A DNA stretch of 7,287 nt from SIG710 sp045604985 (GTDB lineage Bacteria > Bacillota > Clostridia > Oscillospirales > CAG-272), in the NCBI GenBank assembly GCA_045604985.1, contig JAZUPD010000037.1, forward strand, positions 1 through 7,287, read 5' to 3'. Under the pieces are notes generated by a model. It made no database searches. It had not been told where the DNA came from and saw nothing but the letters and a program-made list of their open reading frames with translations. How positions within the stretch are numbered: the first letter of the stretch is position 1; each line of letters begins with the position of its first letter. Positions 6,017 to 7,287 of this stretch are shown here, one piece after another. Both the position numbers and the translations under genes were made by a program.

Positions 6017-7287
6017 TTATTTTAGTGCCGAAAGAACAAGGCTCATGATTCTTGTCCTTCCCATAGAGTTTGAACGGATAATATAATTCATCTCCGTGAA
6101 GCGTCCGATTCCGGTCTTAGCATTGAATTTTGTTGGGTATTTTCCAATCCCATTACCGCCGTCCGAAATATTCAGCGTGCTTTTACCGCCGCCATCGCCA
6201 TGTAGACTTATGCTAAATCCATCGCCGTCGCAATCTGCCTTTATATAGGCTCTTCCAATATGCTTGAGCCTCTCGGGAAGCGAAAAATCTATAGGATTCG
6301 ATTCATAATACGCTTCTATCTCGCTCTCGGCTGCCATCTCAGCCGAGGTGTCAAGCAAATTATCCTCCGAAAAAGCGAAAATATATTTTCCATACAGCAT
6401 ACAGATCTGTCCACCAAAGGAGAAGAAAATATCAAAGGGAATCCCATCAAAACGATACCATTTTTCGCCTGGTATGGAATAGACGAACACCTCCTGATCG
6501 TCGCTCTCAGGGTCTGCAAAGAAAAGCTCGCCATGTTTTTTGTTATAAAAGGCAACAGCACGGCGAAAAAAATCCACAGACAGAACGTCCTCGATTTCCG
6601 AGGAAATACACTCCGCACCGCTATCTGTAAGATTGCCTCTTTCGCTATAGCGGTAGATACCGCTTGGTGATATAGCAAAGGGCTCATTTCCGCCCATAAC
6701 GGCACCGTGCGGCGAGATGCTTCCGATATGCTCATCATAGATCAAAATCTCTATGCTGTCCCCTCTCATATTGAGACTTGCAGTCTTGCTGTCACCAAAA
6801 ATGAGCATCTTGCTTCCGCATTTTATGATATTGTTTATCCCCTCGCCCGTGCATGGAAAAAGCCTCTTATCGGAAACGGTAAAATAGATTTCGGTTGCGT
6901 TTGCATGTACCGCAACAGATTCAAGATACGATACGTTTGAAACCTCTCTTGAAATGAGAAGGCTTCCTCTTTCTCTTCCGCCATAGAGAATGATCCTACC
7001 CGCATCGCCGTCATCGCAGACGATGGCTCTTTCTTTTGAAACAACCTCTTCTCTTTTTATGTATTCTGGGGCGAGAATAAGGCAAACGAGAATATCACAT
7101 TCCACAGGAGTCGTCGAAGAAAGTGAGATAATCATACCATTATTTGACAGAGAGGCATAAGATAAATAATCTTCACCATTACATGTGATGGAGCAAATCT
7201 CTGAGCACTTAATGCCCAAATAAAGGGTCCTAGTATAATCATTTATCTTAAAATGAAGTCTTATCCTGTCCGAAAGATAATTGATAT
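6017..7287 (-). CDS. Beta-rich phage tail/neck protein (nozzle or gp10-like), 5' partial
   Basis: The reading frame stays open to the window's right edge. Codons 7285-7220 read on without a stop (ending HFKINDYTRTLYLG around 7255-7214), so a TTG at 7219 is only an internal candidate start and the true N-terminus lies outside. At least 422 residues are visible. The protein is dominated by short beta strands with Gly/Asp turns, for example ISPSGIYRYSERG, SIPGEKWYRFDGIP and GGQICMLYGKYIFAFSED, a repeating pattern typical of beta-propellers. The C-terminal region (KHIGRAYIKADCDGDGFSIS, then NYIIRSNSMGRTRIMSL) resembles ends of short-tail nozzle or DNA-stabilisation proteins such as P22 gp10. It precedes the portal by 13 nt in the same operon. 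The structural role is inferred from pattern and context; another beta-propeller virion protein is possible. Confidence 0.5.
   Translation of the reverse strand, partial: INYLSDRIRLHFKINDYTRTLYLGIKCSEICSITCNGEDYLSYASLSNNGMIISLSSTTPVECDILVCLILAPEYIKREEVVSKERAIVCDDGDAGRIILYGGRERGSLLISREVSNVSYLESVAVHANATEIYFTVSDKRLFPCTGEGINNIIKCGSKMLIFGDSKTASLNMRGDSIEILIYDEHIGSISPHGAVMGGNEPFAISPSGIYRYSERGNLTDSGAECISSEIEDVLSVDFFRRAVAFYNKKHGELFFADPESDDQEVFVYSIPGEKWYRFDGIPFDIFFSFGGQICMLYGKYIFAFSEDNLLDTSAEMAAESEIEAYYESNPIDFSLPERLKHIGRAYIKADCDGDGFSISLHGDGGGKSTLNISDGGNGIGKYPTKFNAKTGIGRFTEMNYIIRSNSMGRTRIMSLVLSALK

Larger units (their letters stand above)
2755..7287 (-). mobile_element. Phage structural module (prophage or remnant), right end open
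   Basis: Five same-strand genes with gaps of 19 nt or less, or short overlaps, encode a tail-like protein, portal, scaffold, coat and connector-like protein. All reading frames are intact, which argues against advanced decay. The module ends at the shared terminator. No integrase, terminase, lysis gene, tRNA or attachment-site repeat is visible, so the element's left boundary may be near 2755 and the rest must lie to the right if it exists. By eye it is somewhat richer in GC than the DUF421/DUF4363 genes. Confidence 0.75.

Noticed and set aside
2871..6940. Several 60-200 codon frames on both strands across the phage genes
   Set aside because: They are shadows of the five phage genes in other frames, with odd composition and no ribosome binding sites or phage-like packing.

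Overview
The window most likely comes from a low-to-moderate GC Gram-positive bacterium of the class Clostridia, possibly Oscillospirales-like. The support is the general look of the 16S rRNA, strong AGGAGG-type ribosome binding sites, and a DUF421 + DUF4363 gene pair. The genus cannot be fixed by eye. It looks like a short-read assembly, because it contains an intact sequencing-library adapter.

Layout. (a) 1-153 is a plus-strand piece of 16S rRNA (about E. coli 1000-1155). (b) 154-237 is not biological: it is the two MGI/BGI (DNBSEQ) adapters around a 10-nt index. (c) 238-1248 is the 5' two-thirds of a 16S rRNA gene on the minus strand. The first 260 bases are therefore a library or assembly artifact, and the real 3' part of the gene is missing. 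(d) 1249-1566 is the rRNA leader, with two tandem consensus sigma-A promoters firing leftward into the 16S. (e) 1650-2674 is a divergent, plus-strand, translationally coupled two-gene operon: a DUF421 (YetF-like) membrane protein and a DUF4363 membrane-anchored protein. (f) 2732-2755 is a hairpin terminator shared by two convergent operons. (g) 2755-7287 is a tightly packed minus-strand operon of phage particle genes. In transcription order it reads: beta-rich tail/nozzle-like protein (5' end beyond the window), portal, scaffold, major capsid protein, small connector-like protein.

How the genes work together. In the phage module the portal, scaffold and coat would build a procapsid, the small protein after the coat would close or join the head, and the beta-rich protein would form part of a short tail. 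This fits a P22-like (podovirus-type) prophage or its remnant. The gene order is unusual: the tail-like gene precedes the portal, and the operon ends right after the connector. No terminase, integrase, lysis gene or attachment site is visible. The DUF421/DUF4363 pair looks like ordinary host envelope genes. I see no convincing undescribed system. The clearest surprise is the adapter, and the best biological candidate for follow-up is the oddly ordered phage head module.
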